Shown: positions 35,077-45,468, numbered from the stretch's first letter. The stretch: 64,000 nucleotides of DNA from Aquirufa nivalisilvae (GCF_004307455.1 NZ_SEWX01000002.1:310001-374000), one strand, 5' to 3'. Numbers and translations: made by a program. Notes: generated by a model from the sequence alone, not told the origin.

Positions 35077-35466
35077 TTAACGCTTAGAGAATTGGAATCT
35101 CTTACGCGCCTTTCTTCTACCTGGTTTCTTACGTTCAACCATACGCGGATCACGCGTTAGGAAACCTTCTTTTTTCAAAGGTGAACGTAATTCCGAGTCT
35201 TGCGTTTGCAATGCACGAGAAATAGCTAAGCGTAAAGCTTCAGCTTGTCCTTTGATTCCACCACCATCTACGTTAGCGGTTACGTCAAAAGAACCTAATG
35301 TGTTGGTTAATGCGAAAGGCTGATTAACGACAATCTGAAGAATTTCAGATGGGAAGTAATCAGTCATCGTACGGCCGTTGATTTTAATCTGGCCTTTACC
35401 AGGGGTCATTGAAATACGGGCGATTGCCGTCTTTCTTCTACCGATTTTGCTTGTTAATTCTGCCAT
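35077..35466 (-). CDS. rpsI: 30S ribosomal protein S9
   Basis: 129 residues. The C-terminus GRRKARKRFQFSKR is the basic tail that reaches the ribosomal P site, and the N-terminal IGRRKTAIARISM is standard. It follows rplM by 39 bp, the universal rplM-rpsI pair. Confidence 0.97.
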   Translation of the reverse strand: MAELTSKIGRRKTAIARISMTPGKGQIKINGRTMTDYFPSEILQIVVNQPFALTNTLGSFDVTANVDGGGIKGQAEALRLAISRALQTQDSELRSPLKKEGFLTRDPRMVERKKPGRRKARKRFQFSKR

Positions 35467-35505
35467 TTGATTGAGGATTGACCTATTTTTGGGTCATATT
35501 GTCCG

Positions 35506-35949
35506 TTAAAACTTTATTTCTTTTGGTTGTTGAGCTGCATGTGGGTGCTCGGTACCAGCATATACAAATAGGTTAGTGAACAATTCACGACCTAAACGAT
35601 TTTTTGGTAACATACCTTTCACCGCAGATTCTATCACACCGCGTGGGTTCTTAACTAACACCTCACGTGGAGTAGCAAAACGCTGTCCACCTGGATATCC
35701 TGTGTGACGGATGTACACCTTGTCAGTCATTTTCTTTCCTGTCAAGCGAACTTTCTCCGCATTGATCACAATGACATTATCACCACAATCTACGTGTGGA
35801 GTAAATGAAGGCTTGTGCTTGCCACGAATAATTTTTGCGATTTCAGAACATAAACGTCCTAAAACTTGATTTTCAGCATCTACCACCACCCAGTCTTTCT
35901 GTACTGTAGCCTTATTGGCGGAGATGGTTTTGTAACTTAAAGTATCCAC
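35506..35949 (-). CDS. rplM: 50S ribosomal protein L13, GTG start
   Basis: 147 residues, [20 protein letters not shown] at the N-terminus, with [20 protein letters not shown] and [12 protein letters not shown] further in. The start codon is GTG (35949-35947); no ATG is available before the conserved [13 protein letters not shown] sequence of Bacteroidota L13, so the GTG assignment is firm. A leader of about 108 bases separates it from the promoter at 36063-36093. Confidence 0.97.
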   Translation of the reverse strand: MDTLSYKTISANKATVQKDWVVVDAENQVLGRLCSEIAKIIRGKHKPSFTPHVDCGDNVIVINAEKVRLTGKKMTDKVYIRHTGYPGGQRFATPREVLVKNPRGVIESAVKGMLPKNRLGRELFTNLFVYAGTEHPHAAQQPKEIKF

Positions 35950-36062
35950 TATAGTATTGTTTAACTGTTGAATCGCACCATCAAGACCACGGAATTTGTC
36001 TTAAGGATTTGATTATGACCTATTTTGCAACTAAACGGGCATTCAATCGAAAAATGGGAGTG

Positions 36063-36093
36063 CAAATTTAGAAATTCAAAGACTAATATCCAA
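36063..36093 (-). promoter_or_regulatory. Promoter of rplM-rpsI
   Basis: On the minus strand TTGG (36093-36090), a 19-bp spacer, TAAATTTG (36070-36063). The implied start near 36057 leaves a long leader before the GTG of rplM. Confidence 0.6.
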
Positions 36094-36129
36094 GCGACGT
36101 ACTAAAAAATAAAAATATATGTTCATAAA

Positions 36130-36156
36130 CAAAAAAGGAGGCGCTTGCCTCCTTCT
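36130..36156 (-). terminator. Rho-independent terminator after accC
   Basis: AAGGAGGC and GCCTCCTT form an 8-bp stem with a 4-base loop; on the minus strand a T-run follows. It closes the lipid cluster. Confidence 0.85.
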
Positions 36157-36176
36157 TTGAATGATGATATAAGCTT

Positions 36177-37520
36177 TTATAAATTACTTAAATCAAAGGT
36201 GTCCATAAAGGCTGTGGTGAATTTACCTGATTGAAAACCAGGGTCATCCATCAATTTGATATGGAATGGAATGGTTGTTTTAATACCTTCAATAACAAAT
36301 TCTTGAAGCGCGCGTTTCATGCGTAATAAAACTTCCTCTCTACTCTGACCACTAACAATAACCTTTGCAATCATGGAGTCATAGTTGGGAGGAATCGTAT
36401 AGCCTGAGTAAACATGGGAGTCAATACGCACGCCATGTCCGCCAGGCAAATGCAAATTGGTGATTTTGCCTGGAGATGGGCGGAATCCATTGGATGGATC
36501 CTCAGCATTAATACGGCATTCCAAAGCGTATAATTTAGGGAAATAATTTTGTCCCGAAATCGCAATTCCAGCAGCTACTTTAATTTGTTCCTTGATCAAG
36601 TCAAAGTCCGTAACTTCTTCTGTAATTGGATGTTCTACCTGAATACGTGTATTCATTTCCATGAAATAGAAGTCACCATTTTTGTCTACCAAAAACTCAA
36701 TGGTTCCAGCACCTTCATATCTAATAGCCGCAGCTCCCGATACGGCGGCAGCTCCCATGCGGTTACGTAAATCGTCTGTTAATGCAGGAGAAGGAGTTTC
36801 TTCACATAATTTTTGGTGACGGCGCTGAATAGAACAATCACGTTCTGATAAGTGACAAACCGTACCAAATTTATCTCCAACTACTTGAATTTCAATATGA
36901 CGAGGTTCTTCCACAAATTTCTCCATGTACATACCATCATTACCAAATGCTGCAGCCGCTTCCATTTTGGCATCATCCCAAAGCTTGGCAAATTCAGATT
37001 CTTCTCTAATGATACGCATACCACGTCCTCCACCTCCAGCCGTAGCTTTGATGATGACAGGGTATTTAATTATTTTAGCTAATGCAATAGCTTCTTCAAC
37101 CGTATCCAATAAACCATCTGAACCAGGAATGACAGGAACACCTGCTTTTTTCATGGTATCCTTGGCCGTGGCCTTGTCTCCCATGGAATTAATCATCTCA
37201 GCTGACGCACCGATGAACTTGATTCCATGCTCTTCACAGATGCGAGAAAATTCAGCATTTTCAGACAAAAATCCATAACCTGGATGAATAGCATCTGCGC
37301 CAGTCACTTCAGCAGCTGATATAATAGCTGGAATACTTAAGTAAGATTGCTTGCTAGGAGGGGGGCCAATACAAACCGCCTCATCCGCAAAACGAACATG
37401 CAAGCTGTCGCGATCTGCTGTGGAAAATACGGCAACCGTTTTGATGCCCATTTCCTTGCAAGTACGAATAATACGAAGGGCTATCTCCCCACGATTCGCA
37501 ATGAGTATTTTTTTAAACAT
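36177..37520 (-). CDS. accC: Acetyl-CoA carboxylase, biotin carboxylase subunit
   Basis: 447 residues, standard for Acc[22 protein letters not shown] at the N-terminus; ATP-grasp glycine loop [13 protein letters not shown]; catalytic [12 protein letters not shown] and [21 protein letters not shown]. It carboxylates biotin on AccB using ATP and bicarbonate, the first step of malonyl-CoA synthesis. It follows accB by 46 bp and is the last gene before the terminator. Confidence 0.97.
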   Translation of the reverse strand: MFKKILIANRGEIALRIIRTCKEMGIKTVAVFSTADRDSLHVRFADEAVCIGPPPSKQSYLSIPAIISAAEVTGADAIHPGYGFLSENAEFSRICEEHGIKFIGASAEMINSMGDKATAKDTMKKAGVPVIPGSDGLLDTVEEAIALAKIIKYPVIIKATAGGGGRGMRIIREESEFAKLWDDAKMEAAAAFGNDGMYMEKFVEEPRHIEIQVVGDKFGTVCHLSERDCSIQRRHQKLCEETPSPALTDDLRNRMGAAAVSGAAAIRYEGAGTIEFLVDKNGDFYFMEMNTRIQVEHPITEEVTDFDLIKEQIKVAAGIAISGQNYFPKLYALECRINAEDPSNGFRPSPGKITNLHLPGGHGVRIDSHVYSGYTIPPNYDSMIAKVIVSGQSREEVLLRMKRALQEFVIEGIKTTIPFHIKLMDDPGFQSGKFTTAFMDTFDLSNL

Positions 37521-37566
37521 AGTAATTCTTATTTGGCGCTCTATACCATTGGAAATCGAGCGTTTA

Positions 37567-38031
37567 TTATGCTTTTTCTACTAGGAAAAGGGGTTGGTCA
37601 AATTCAACAGGTGTGGCGTTATCCACCAAAATTTTCACGATTTTACCCGATACTTCTGCATCGATCTCGTTGAATAATTTCATTGCTTCAATCATACAAA
37701 CCGTTTTACCTGGTTCGATGCTTGATCCAACTTCTACATAATTACCTTTTTCTGGCCCAGGGGCTAAATAAATGGTTCCAATCATCGGTGATTTGACCGT
37801 ATATAAATTGTCTGCTACTGGCGCTGGAGCTGCAGGTGCTGCTGGAGCCGCCGCAGCTACTGCTGCCACTGGTGCCGCTGCAGGTGCAGGCGTATGTACA
37901 ACCTGTACACTTGGAGCCGCTTCTCCATGTTTTTTAACAGAAACTTTTAATCCTTCAGTTTCGATACTAACCTCTGCAAGAGGTGATTTTGCGATATAAT
38001 CCAGTAATCGCTGTATTTCTTTGGTGTCCAT
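37567..38031 (-). CDS. accB: Acetyl-CoA carboxylase, biotin carboxyl carrier protein
   Basis: 154 residues. N-terminal helical part (about 1-30), a Pro/Ala linker at about 48-72, and a biotinyl domain with EAMKLFNEI, the modified lysine being Lys118. The thumb region [17 protein letters not shown] is also present. It carries carboxybiotin between AccC and the AccA/AccD transferase; accA and accD are not in the window. Confidence 0.96.
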   Translation of the reverse strand: MDTKEIQRLLDYIAKSPLAEVSIETEGLKVSVKKHGEAAPSVQVVHTPAPAAAPVAAVAAAAPAAPAAPAPVADNLYTVKSPMIGTIYLAPGPEKGNYVEVGSSIEPGKTVCMIEAMKLFNEIDAEVSGKIVKILVDNATPVEFDQPLFLVEKA

Positions 38032-38097
38032 TCTTGATAGTATTAGGTTTACCTGCTTGTATTGTGGTACAAATGTAATAAAAATGAGATAAGCTGT

Positions 38098-38661
38098 TTA
38101 TTTTACTCGCTCCGCATAAGCGTAGGTACGTGTATCGACTTTGATCACTTCGTCTTGTTCAATAAAAATAGGTACGGTAATTGTGGCACCAGTCTCTACG
38201 GTCGCGGGTTTTTTAGGGGAGTTAGCCGTATCTCCACGAACACCTGGTTCTGTGTAAGTTACTTTTAATTCAACGAATGGAGGTAATTCACATGAAATAG
38301 CCTCATCATTCTCTGTATTAATTAATATTTCAACCTCTTGTCCTTCTTTCATCAAATCTGCCATAACCACCAAGTTGTCGTTTAACAAGATTTGCTCAAA
38401 AGATTCATTGTCCATGAAGTTATAACCATATTCATCTTTATAAATGAATTGGAATTTTCTTCTTTCCACTCGAACGGGGTAAATACTTACTCCTGAGTTG
38501 AAGGTATTATCAATCACTTTACCCGAGGTTAAAGATCTTAATTTCGTACGAACGAAAGCTGGACCTTTACCAGGTTTAACGTGTAAAAATTCGACAATGG
38601 AAAATAGGTCATCATTGTATTTGATTACCATTCCATTTTTAATGTCTGCTGTAGTTGCCAT
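38098..38661 (-). CDS. efp: Elongation factor P
   Basis: 187 residues with three beta-barrel domains. The tip loop reads KPGKGPAFV with Lys32 where the modified lysine lies in E. coli EF-P. EF-P relieves ribosome stalling at polyproline. No EpmA/EpmB-type modification gene is nearby. It lies between fabH and accB with short gaps, so is likely in the same transcript. Confidence 0.96.
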   Translation of the reverse strand: MATTADIKNGMVIKYNDDLFSIVEFLHVKPGKGPAFVRTKLRSLTSGKVIDNTFNSGVSIYPVRVERRKFQFIYKDEYGYNFMDNESFEQILLNDNLVVMADLMKEGQEVEILINTENDEAISCELPPFVELKVTYTEPGVRGDTANSPKKPATVETGATITVPIFIEQDEVIKVDTRTYAYAERVK

Positions 38662-38676
38662 GTATATAATGAAAAA

Positions 38677-39678
38677 TTATTTCGGATTATAAGCCCACTT
38701 TACATAAGCTGATGCCCAAGTAAAGCCTCCACCGAAAGCTGCTAAAATTAAATTATCTCCTTTTTTCAATTGGTTTTCATAATCCCAAAGACATAATGGA
38801 ATAGTGGCCGCTGTGGTATTACCATAGCGATGAATATTCAACATCACCTTATCTTCTCCAATGTTCATGCGATTGGCTGTGGCATCAATGATACGCTTAT
38901 TAGCCTGATGAGGCACCAAATAAGCGATATCATCACCAGTCAAATGATTTCTCTCCATGATTTCAGCAGAAATATCGGCCATACGAGTCACGGCAAATTT
39001 GAAAACAGATTGACCTTCTTGACGAATGTAATGTAGTTTTTGATCAATGGTTTCATGCGTCGGCGGGAAAGCACTTCCTCCTCCTTTTTGCATCAAACTT
39101 TCACATCCTTCACCATCCGATTTCAAAATAAAATCCTGAACTCCTGTTCCGTCTTCTGTCGGTTCCAACATCACAGCTCCAGCTCCATCTCCAAAAAGAA
39201 TGCAAGTGGTGCGGTCAGCATAATCAACAATGGCAGACATTTTATCAGCTCCTACTATAACGACTTTCTTGTAACGACCAGATTCGATAAATGCGGTACC
39301 AGTTCCTAAGGCATTTAAAAAGCCAGAACAAGCCGCAGCTAAATCGAAAGAAGCAGTTTCGCGGATTCCCACTGATTTGCAAATCAGGTTGGCGCAAGAT
39401 GGAAAGAAATAATCGGGAGTGACGGTGGCACAAATCAATAAATCAACTTCCTCAGGTTTCGTGTTCGTTTTCTTCAATAAGTCGGTAACCGCTTTGGCTC
39501 CCATATATGAAGTACCTAAGCCTTCGCCTTTTAGAATTCTACGTTCTTTGATTCCTGTACGAGTGGTGATCCATTCGTCGTTAGTTTCTACTAACTTTTC
39601 TAATTCTTCGTTGGTCAGCACATAGTCCGGCACATATCCTGCTACTCCGGTAATAGCTGCGTTTATTTTATGGGTCAT
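38677..39678 (-). CDS. fabH: 3-oxoacyl-ACP synthase III
   Basis: 333 residues. The catalytic triad is complete: Cys117 in AAACSGFL, His256 in VPHQANKR and Asn286 in HRYGNTTAA. It condenses acetyl-CoA or branched primers with malonyl-ACP to start fatty acid synthesis. plsX lies 23 bp upstream and efp 15 bp downstream, the order common in this phylum. Confidence 0.96.
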   Translation of the reverse strand: MTHKINAAITGVAGYVPDYVLTNEELEKLVETNDEWITTRTGIKERRILKGEGLGTSYMGAKAVTDLLKKTNTKPEEVDLLICATVTPDYFFPSCANLICKSVGIRETASFDLAAACSGFLNALGTGTAFIESGRYKKVVIVGADKMSAIVDYADRTTCILFGDGAGAVMLEPTEDGTGVQDFILKSDGEGCESLMQKGGGSAFPPTHETIDQKLHYIRQEGQSVFKFAVTRMADISAEIMERNHLTGDDIAYLVPHQANKRIIDATANRMNIGEDKVMLNIHRYGNTTAATIPLCLWDYENQLKKGDNLILAAFGGGFTWASAYVKWAYNPK

Positions 39679-39701
39679 GTTTCTTTAACCTAAACTATTT
39701 T

Positions 39702-40646
39702 TTATTTGTTCTCGATAATGTCTTTGATTTTCTCGCAGACTTTCGATTCCACTACGGACTTACAAAGTCCAATCATATTTTTGATAGCAACGGGGCTCGA
39801 AGCGCCGTGTGCAATGATGACATTGCCATTGATTCCAATGATAGGGCTACCGCCGTATTTTTCGTAATTGGTGTTTTCAACAAAATCATTGGTCATTCCT
39901 TGGTCCTTCATGATGTTATAGATGGATTCACCCATTTTTAACATAATGTTTCCCGTAAAGCCATCCGTCACAATAACGTCAGCTTTTCCCTTGAAGAAAT
40001 CTTTTCCTTCAATATTGCCTATAAAATTAATTTTAGAATTTGCTTTTAATAAAGCATGTGTAGCCTGAGCTAAAATAGAACCTTTTTGTTCCTCTTCACC
40101 AATATTGATGAGACCTACACGGGGAGATTTGATACCTGTAGTGGCTTCGAAATAAACTGAGCCAAGTAAGGCAAATTGTTCGAGCATTTCAGGCTTACAA
40201 TCCGCATTGGCACCAATGTCCAACATGACGGCGTATTTGCCATCCGTTTGAGGAACAAAACCTGCGATGGCTGGTCTTTGAATGCCTTCAATGGTTTTAA
40301 CGGAGAATAATGATCCAACCATCATCGCACCGGTATTACCTGCTGAAGCAAAGACATCAGCTTTGCCTTCCTTTAAAAGACCAAACCCAATTCCGATGGA
40401 GGAATTGGGTTTTTGGGATAAAGCTCGAGTAGGGTGCTCACCCATTTCAATCACTTGATCTGCGTGAATGATTTGTATTTGCGTTCCCGAATATTGATGT
40501 TCATCCAATATAGATTGGATCGTATCACGGGGACCTACGGCTAGAATTATTTCATTATTGGAAAGACTGGGAAGAGCTAAAAGAATACCCTCTATTACTG
40601 CTTTTGGAGCAAAATCTCCACCCATCACGTCGACCGCTATTTTCAT
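39702..40646 (-). CDS. plsX: Phosphate acyltransferase PlsX
   Basis: 314 residues. MKIAVDVMGGDFAPKAVIEG is the family N-terminus, and SAGNTGAMM, DIGANADCK and DGFTGNIMLK are conserved further on. PlsX forms acyl-phosphate from acyl-ACP for PlsY, which is encoded at 51.5 kb in this window. Upstream neighbours rpmF and yceD complete the classical yceD-rpmF-plsX-fabH string. Confidence 0.95.
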   Translation of the reverse strand: MKIAVDVMGGDFAPKAVIEGILLALPSLSNNEIILAVGPRDTIQSILDEHQYSGTQIQIIHADQVIEMGEHPTRALSQKPNSSIGIGFGLLKEGKADVFASAGNTGAMMVGSLFSVKTIEGIQRPAIAGFVPQTDGKYAVMLDIGANADCKPEMLEQFALLGSVYFEATTGIKSPRVGLINIGEEEQKGSILAQATHALLKANSKINFIGNIEGKDFFKGKADVIVTDGFTGNIMLKMGESIYNIMKDQGMTNDFVENTNYEKYGGSPIIGINGNVIIAHGASSPVAIKNMIGLCKSVVESKVCEKIKDIIENK

Positions 40647-40774
40647 CTAATTATGTTTAATTACTAAAGCTTGGGGCAAAAATAGTATTAAATTTAGTCA
40701 AAAAATAGCATTTTAACGGGATATTTTCGCTTGTCGCAAAAATAAGTTCTTTTCCTTGATAAAGAGAAATAAGA

Positions 40775-40963
40775 CTAAGAAGAATAACCTTCTACAATCA
40801 TCTTTCCTTTATAGAATAAGTTTCCTTCGTGAACGTGTGCACGGTGGAATAAATGAGTTTCTCCTGTTTGGCTATCCACAGATAATTGTCTTGGAGTGCT
40901 AAAATCGTGAGAACGTCTTTTGTCACGGCGTGTGGTTGAAATCTTTCTTTTAGGATGTGCCAT
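40775..40963 (-). CDS. rpmF: 50S ribosomal protein L32
   Basis: 62 residues. MAHPKRKISTTRRDKRRSHD is the classical L32 N-terminus, and the remainder HLFHRAHVHEGNLFYKGK is typical of Bacteroidota. The zinc-binding cysteines of some L32 proteins are absent, so it is of the C-minus type. It lies 22 bp after yceD. Confidence 0.95.
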   Translation of the reverse strand: MAHPKRKISTTRRDKRRSHDFSTPRQLSVDSQTGETHLFHRAHVHEGNLFYKGKMIVEGYSS

Positions 40964-40985
40964 TGTATGTAAATTGAATTAATTT

Positions 40986-41525
40986 CTAATTATTATCTGT
41001 TAATTTTTTTAATGCTGCCCAGCGTGGATCTATACTTTCTTCCTCTGTTTTGGGGATATCGGTATCCTTAGCTGTGGTATATAAAAATTCGTTTTCAGCT
41101 GATTCATCTTCTGGTTTAACAAACCTAGGATGTAATTTTTTCATAGGTACTTGTAAAGCTATGAAATCATATAAATCCTGCGATAAATCAAGTTTTGGCT
41201 CTTTTCTGTCGATTAAAAACAAATTGTCGCCCAAGTCCTCAAAATGATCCCCGTATTTGTAAATTAACTTTTCCTGAATGTCCAAAGGGAATTCAAATTC
41301 CTCGTTGGATCGATCACAAATTAAATTCAAATGGCCTTTGATCTTCATCAAAACCTGAATCATTGTAGCAGATTTATTTAACTCTATCTCTGCCTGAAAC
41401 TTGCCTTTTTGTACCCATTCTTGCTCAAAAGCCTTAAAAAAATCATCTCCGCCCTCAAAGCTATATCGGTACGATTTGTCTTCTAGGGAAATGATGGGTA
41501 TCTGATAGGCATCCAATACTTTCAT
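40986..41525 (-). CDS. yceD: YceD family protein (DUF177)
   Basis: 179 residues from ATG 41525. Starts further upstream (to 41594) are ruled out by the promoter at 41549-41578. The sequence has the C-rich-lite core LNLICDRSNEEFEFPLDIQ and the acidic motif YKYGD typical of DUF177. In E. coli the homologue affects 23S rRNA accumulation; the gene is nearly always upstream of rpmF, as here. It is the first gene of the lipid cluster. Confidence 0.88.
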   Translation of the reverse strand: MKVLDAYQIPIISLEDKSYRYSFEGGDDFFKAFEQEWVQKGKFQAEIELNKSATMIQVLMKIKGHLNLICDRSNEEFEFPLDIQEKLIYKYGDHFEDLGDNLFLIDRKEPKLDLSQDLYDFIALQVPMKKLHPRFVKPEDESAENEFLYTTAKDTDIPKTEEESIDPRWAALKKLTDNN

Positions 41526-41548
41526 TGTCTCTCGGGTAAAAAGGATTG

Positions 41549-41578
41549 CAAAATTAGTCATTTTTTTGGAAACAGCAA
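41549..41578 (-). promoter_or_regulatory. Promoter of the yceD-rpmF-plsX-fabH cluster
   Basis: Minus strand TTG (41578-41576), a 19-bp spacer, TAATTTTG (41556-41549). The predicted start near 41543 gives a leader of about 18 bases to ATG 41525. Confidence 0.65.
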
Positions 41579-41623
41579 GGCTATGCTGGAACAATTTGAT
41601 AAAATCTTACGACCTTTGAGCTC

Positions 41624-42259
41624 ATGAATCAATTACCCGCCTCCATTCGATCATTTATCCGGACTTGGCTGTTCTTCGAAGTCATTGTTTGGATATACTC
41701 CTTAGCCTTTCATCGCTTTGATCAAGTGCGCTGGATCAATGAGTGTCATCAACCCATATTAGATCACATATTTCGTTTTTTCACCAGTTTAGCAGAAGTT
41801 TTTCTCCCATTACTTTTTGCTGTATTTCTATATTTCAAACAAAGGAAATGGGTGTTGCCTTATTTAGGTTCTTACTTGCTATCTACCCTCATCACACAGG
41901 GGCTTAAGCATTTTGTTTTTGAAGGTAGCTTGAGGCCTTTTGCTTATTTTAGGAATGAAACTTATGCATGGTATACTGTTCCAGGTGTATTTATCAATGA
42001 ATTTAATAGTATGCCTTCTGGTCACACAGCTGCGGCCTGGTTTATGTTTTTCTGGATGGCTTTAGCTGCTAAATCAGCCCGCTGGGGTGTTTTTATGGCT
42101 TGCATGGCCTCAGGGGTAGCGCTATCACGTGTTTATCTTTTTCAGCATTTTCCTATCGATACTGCAGTTGGGGCCATCATCGGTGTACTGAGTTCAGCTA
42201 TCTTATATTATTTGACCATCTTTAAAAAATTGGCTAATGAATCCAATCCTTCTGCGTAA
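41624..42259 (+). CDS. PAP2 family membrane phosphatase
   Basis: 211 residues, five to six membrane helices. The three PAP2 motifs are present: LKHFVFEGSLRPF, PSGHTAAA and SRVYLFQHFPIDTAVG. It should hydrolyse a membrane lipid phosphate such as undecaprenyl pyrophosphate or phosphatidate. The next gene, a GT39-like glycosyltransferase that uses polyprenyl-phosphate sugars, overlaps its end by 23 bp, which favours a role in polyprenyl lipid or lipid A chemistry (inference). Confidence 0.9.
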   Translation: MNQLPASIRSFIRTWLFFEVIVWIYSLAFHRFDQVRWINECHQPILDHIFRFFTSLAEVFLPLLFAVFLYFKQRKWVLPYLGSYLLSTLITQGLKHFVFEGSLRPFAYFRNETYAWYTVPGVFINEFNSMPSGHTAAAWFMFFWMALAAKSARWGVFMACMASGVALSRVYLFQHFPIDTAVGAIIGVLSSAILYYLTIFKKLANESNPSA

Positions 42260-43895
42260 GCCTTATCTTTTTTGGGCCCTTATCGGCGCTTTGGTTTACA
42301 TACCTTTTCTTGGAGCGAGCCATTTATTTGATTGGGATGAAATCAATTTTGCCGAGTCGGCAAGAGAAATGATTAAAACGGGCGACTACCTTAGTGTGCA
42401 GATTAATTTTATGCCTTTTTGGGAGAAACCTCCTTTATTTATTTGGTTGCAAGCTTTAAGTTTTCAATTCTTTGGGACATTTACGGAAAAGGCTTGGACC
42501 AGTATGGAATTTGCCGCTCGCTTTCCCAATGCCTTGATAGGTATAGCCACCTTGCTAACATTGTACCGCATTGGAGCCAAGCATTTTTCACCTAAAATGG
42601 GGCATTTGTGGGCATTTTCCTATTTGGCTGCCATTACGCCCCATGTTTACGCCAGTTCAGGAATCATTGATCCTCTGTTCAATTTGTTGATTTTCTTGGG
42701 TGTATATCAGTTGATCCTATCTTTTTGGAAAAATTTTGCCACTAAAGAGCTAATCATTTCATCCATTTTCATCGGTTTAGCCTTATTAACGAAAGGCCCC
42801 GTAGCCTTATTGATTTGGGGACTAACTGCTGTTATTTATGTACTATTGAATCGGACGGAGTGGGGCCGACTACTAGCTTGGTTGAAAGCTTTGACTTGGG
42901 TAAGTATCATTGCGATTTTCTTCTTTGCTTCTTGGTATGGAATCATTGCCATGAAATTCGGAACAGGAATCATTGCTGATTTTTTTGCTTATCAAATTCG
43001 CTTATTAACCACGGGTGATGCCGGACATGGTCAGCCTTTTTATTACCATGCTTTGGTGTTATTGTTGGGTTGTTTTCCTATATCCATTTGGGCCATCAGC
43101 CCATTGATATCAAAGAAATCTGATGTGAATCTAGCGACGCAGGAAGAGCGCAATCTTAGTGTTTGGTTTCGAATCCTATTTTGGGTAGTCTTGATTTTAT
43201 TCAGTTTGGTTAAAACCAAAATTGTGCATTATTCATCCATGTGCTGGATTCCATTGAGCTTTTTTTCAGCACGTGTTTTATGTGATTGGGAATCGGGCTT
43301 CAGTTCCTGGAAGAAGAGTCACAGTATAGGCCTGCTGATCATTGGTTTATTATTTTCATTGATCTTATCCTTAGTGCCTTATATTGGCTCACATTCTTTT
43401 GAGATAATACCTTTGATTCAAGATAAGTTTGTTCAGGGAAATCTACAAGCGCCAGTCTACTGGTCAGGCTTTGAAATCCTGATCGGAGTCGCTTTTGCTT
43501 TGGCGATCATTTATTGGATTGCTCAAAAGGGTGTATTAGTACCTAAGCGTATCTATGGTTTGATGATTACAGGAATTGCCATCATTATGATGTACATGGC
43601 TCAGGTAGTCCCTAAAATAGAAGGATATACTCAAGCTACTGTTATTGATTTTTATGAATCTAAAGTAGGTCAAAAGGTGTATATAGAAACTGTCGGTTTT
43701 AAATCCTTTGCCCACCTCTTATATTTTCAAAAAGGAAGCGCCTCTCCAGATGGAGAAACCCTCTTAGGTATGAAAACCGTGGATAGACCTACCTATTTCG
43801 TCATGAAAAACGATGTGGATGATATCATGAAATATCATCCACATATTACCTTCATGAAAGAAGAGAATGGTTTCTTATTTTATAAACACAAATAA
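42237..43895 (+). CDS. ArnT/PMT-like glycosyltransferase (GT39/GT83 family)
   Basis: 552 residues with about eleven to twelve membrane segments. The first periplasmic loop contains the acidic motif DWDEINFAESAREM, which in ArnT and PMT proteins binds metal and acts in catalysis. A second feature is the KGPVALLIWG helix. The C-terminal domain is short and periplasmic. Such enzymes transfer a sugar from polyprenyl phosphate to lipid A, protein or another lipid. Overlaps the PAP2 gene and ends directly against the convergent ndk. Confidence 0.88.
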   Translation: MNPILLRKPYLFWALIGALVYIPFLGASHLFDWDEINFAESAREMIKTGDYLSVQINFMPFWEKPPLFIWLQALSFQFFGTFTEKAWTSMEFAARFPNALIGIATLLTLYRIGAKHFSPKMGHLWAFSYLAAITPHVYASSGIIDPLFNLLIFLGVYQLILSFWKNFATKELIISSIFIGLALLTKGPVALLIWGLTAVIYVLLNRTEWGRLLAWLKALTWVSIIAIFFFASWYGIIAMKFGTGIIADFFAYQIRLLTTGDAGHGQPFYYHALVLLLGCFPISIWAISPLISKKSDVNLATQEERNLSVWFRILFWVVLILFSLVKTKIVHYSSMCWIPLSFFSARVLCDWESGFSSWKKSHSIGLLIIGLLFSLILSLVPYIGSHSFEIIPLIQDKFVQGNLQAPVYWSGFEILIGVAFALAIIYWIAQKGVLVPKRIYGLMITGIAIIMMYMAQVVPKIEGYTQATVIDFYESKVGQKVYIETVGFKSFAHLLYFQKGSASPDGETLLGMKTVDRPTYFVMKNDVDDIMKYHPHITFMKEENGFLFYKHK

Positions 43896-44315
43896 CTAGG
43901 CTAATTCTTTTTCAGTAAAGAAAAACGCACCTTCAATAGCTGCATTTTCATCTGAATCGGAACCATGGATGGCATTGGATTCCAATGACCTGGCAAATTG
44001 CTTGCGAATGGTGCCTTCTGCAGCTTGGGCAGGGTTGGTAGCCCCTATTAGCGTGCGGAAATCTTCCACCGCATTTTCTTTTTCTAGCACCATAGGAATG
44101 ATAGCACCCGAACACATGTAATCACACAAACTTTGGAAGAAAGGGCGCTCCGCATGAACGGCATAAAATTTACCTGCTTCTTCACTACTTAATTGTATTT
44201 TTTTAAGAGCAATGATTTTAAATCCAGCAGCTTCAATTTGCTGAATGATAGGCCCTGTGAATCCATCTGCAACAGCATCTGGCTTAATCATGGTAAAGGT
44301 GCGATTTGTAGGCAT
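43896..44315 (-). CDS. ndk: Nucleoside diphosphate kinase
   Basis: 139 residues from ATG 44315, the usual Ndk length; an upstream TTG (44333) is rejected. [10 protein letters not shown] at the N-terminus and NAIHGSDS with catalytic His117 are diagnostic. It equilibrates nucleoside tri- and diphosphates. The stop abuts the stop of the convergent glycosyltransferase with no gap. Confidence 0.97.
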   Translation of the reverse strand: MPTNRTFTMIKPDAVADGFTGPIIQQIEAAGFKIIALKKIQLSSEEAGKFYAVHAERPFFQSLCDYMCSGAIIPMVLEKENAVEDFRTLIGATNPAQAAEGTIRKQFARSLESNAIHGSDSDENAAIEGAFFFTEKELA

Positions 44316-44342
44316 AGTAAAATTTTTATTCAAATTTATCTT

Positions 44343-44350
44343 TAACTTTG
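44343..44350 (+). promoter_or_regulatory. -7 element upstream of the NrnA-like gene
   Basis: TAACTTTG matches TAnnTTTG, 37 bases before ATG 44388. No convincing -33 was seen. Confidence 0.45.
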
Positions 44351-44387
44351 CGAACGCCCAAATTTATTATGGCGCATTATCAATTTT

Positions 44388-45416
44388 ATGTCTTCCATTT
44401 CGGCGCTTCAAGCACAATTAAACTCTGGTACTAAGGCAGTCATCACGACGCACTTTAACCCTGATTCAGATGCCATCGGTTCATCTTTAGCCTGGCAAAA
44501 TTATTTGACCCAGCGTGGTTTGGATGTAAGTGTTATTGTACCATCAGCAGTTTCGGCTAATTTAAAATGGATGCCGGGATCTGAGAATATTCTCAATTTT
44601 GAAGATACCTTACACAAGGTTCAAATTGAGGCCCTGTTGAAAGATGCCGAATTTATTTTTTGTTTGGACTTTTCAGGTATGCAACGTTTGCATGGCTTAA
44701 GCCATTCCATCAAAGCAGCACGAGGAACCAAAGTGGTGATAGATCATCATTTGAATCCAGAAGATTTTGCGGATTATTATTATCATCGAACAACAGCTGC
44801 GTCTACTTGCGAGCTAATTTTTGATTTGATTCAAGAATGGGGAGATGATGCACTGATTGATGAAGCCATGGGTTCTTGCTTGTATTCAGGTATTATGACC
44901 GATACAGGTTCTTTCCGCCATCCAAATACCACAGCCCATGTACATGAGGTAGTAGCTCAGCTCATTCAAAAAGGCGTTAATACAAATGCTGTACATCGTA
45001 AAATATTTGATTCTGCGAGCTTAGATCGATTACGTTTTTTAGGGCATGTGCTAGCGAATCGACTGGATTATTTGCCTGAATATCATTTGGCATTGATGTG
45101 GATTACAGAAGAGGATCAAAAACAATTTAATTCACAAGCGGGAGATACGGAGGGAATCGTGAATTATGGTCTACAAATTGCGGGAGCAATATGGGCTATC
45201 TTATTAATACAGCGTCCTGATGGAATCAAATTATCGTTTCGTTCTATTGAGCCATTTGCTGTGAATGAATTTGCATCGACTTATTTTGAAGGTGGTGGTC
45301 ATAAAAATGCCTCAGGTGGTCGATTTTCTTCGAGCTCTATTGAAGGAGCGAAGGAAAAATTGCAAGAAGTGTTACCTTTGTATCTTTCTGAAATAAATCG
45401 AGTTAAAAATTTATAA
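44388..45416 (+). CDS. DHH family phosphoesterase (NrnA-like)
   Basis: 342 residues. DHH motifs are visible: THFNPDSDAIGSS, LDFSGMQ, VIDHHLNP, and the C-terminal DHHA1 GGGHKNASGG. This matches the NrnA/RecJ-like nanoRNase and pAp phosphatase group; the symbol is left blank because c-di-AMP phosphodiesterases share the fold. It sits 52 bp upstream of the first of three FKBP lipoproteins. Confidence 0.9.
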   Translation: MSSISALQAQLNSGTKAVITTHFNPDSDAIGSSLAWQNYLTQRGLDVSVIVPSAVSANLKWMPGSENILNFEDTLHKVQIEALLKDAEFIFCLDFSGMQRLHGLSHSIKAARGTKVVIDHHLNPEDFADYYYHRTTAASTCELIFDLIQEWGDDALIDEAMGSCLYSGIMTDTGSFRHPNTTAHVHEVVAQLIQKGVNTNAVHRKIFDSASLDRLRFLGHVLANRLDYLPEYHLALMWITEEDQKQFNSQAGDTEGIVNYGLQIAGAIWAILLIQRPDGIKLSFRSIEPFAVNEFASTYFEGGGHKNASGGRFSSSSIEGAKEKLQEVLPLYLSEINRVKNL

Positions 45417-45468
45417 ACGAATCAATCTAAAACAATCCATAACAGACTTCGGTCTCAACAAAACAATC

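Noticed and set aside
37772-37999. A 75-codon Ala/Gly-rich frame opposite accB
   Set aside because: It is the complement of the Pro/Ala linker of AccB and only reflects codon bias there.
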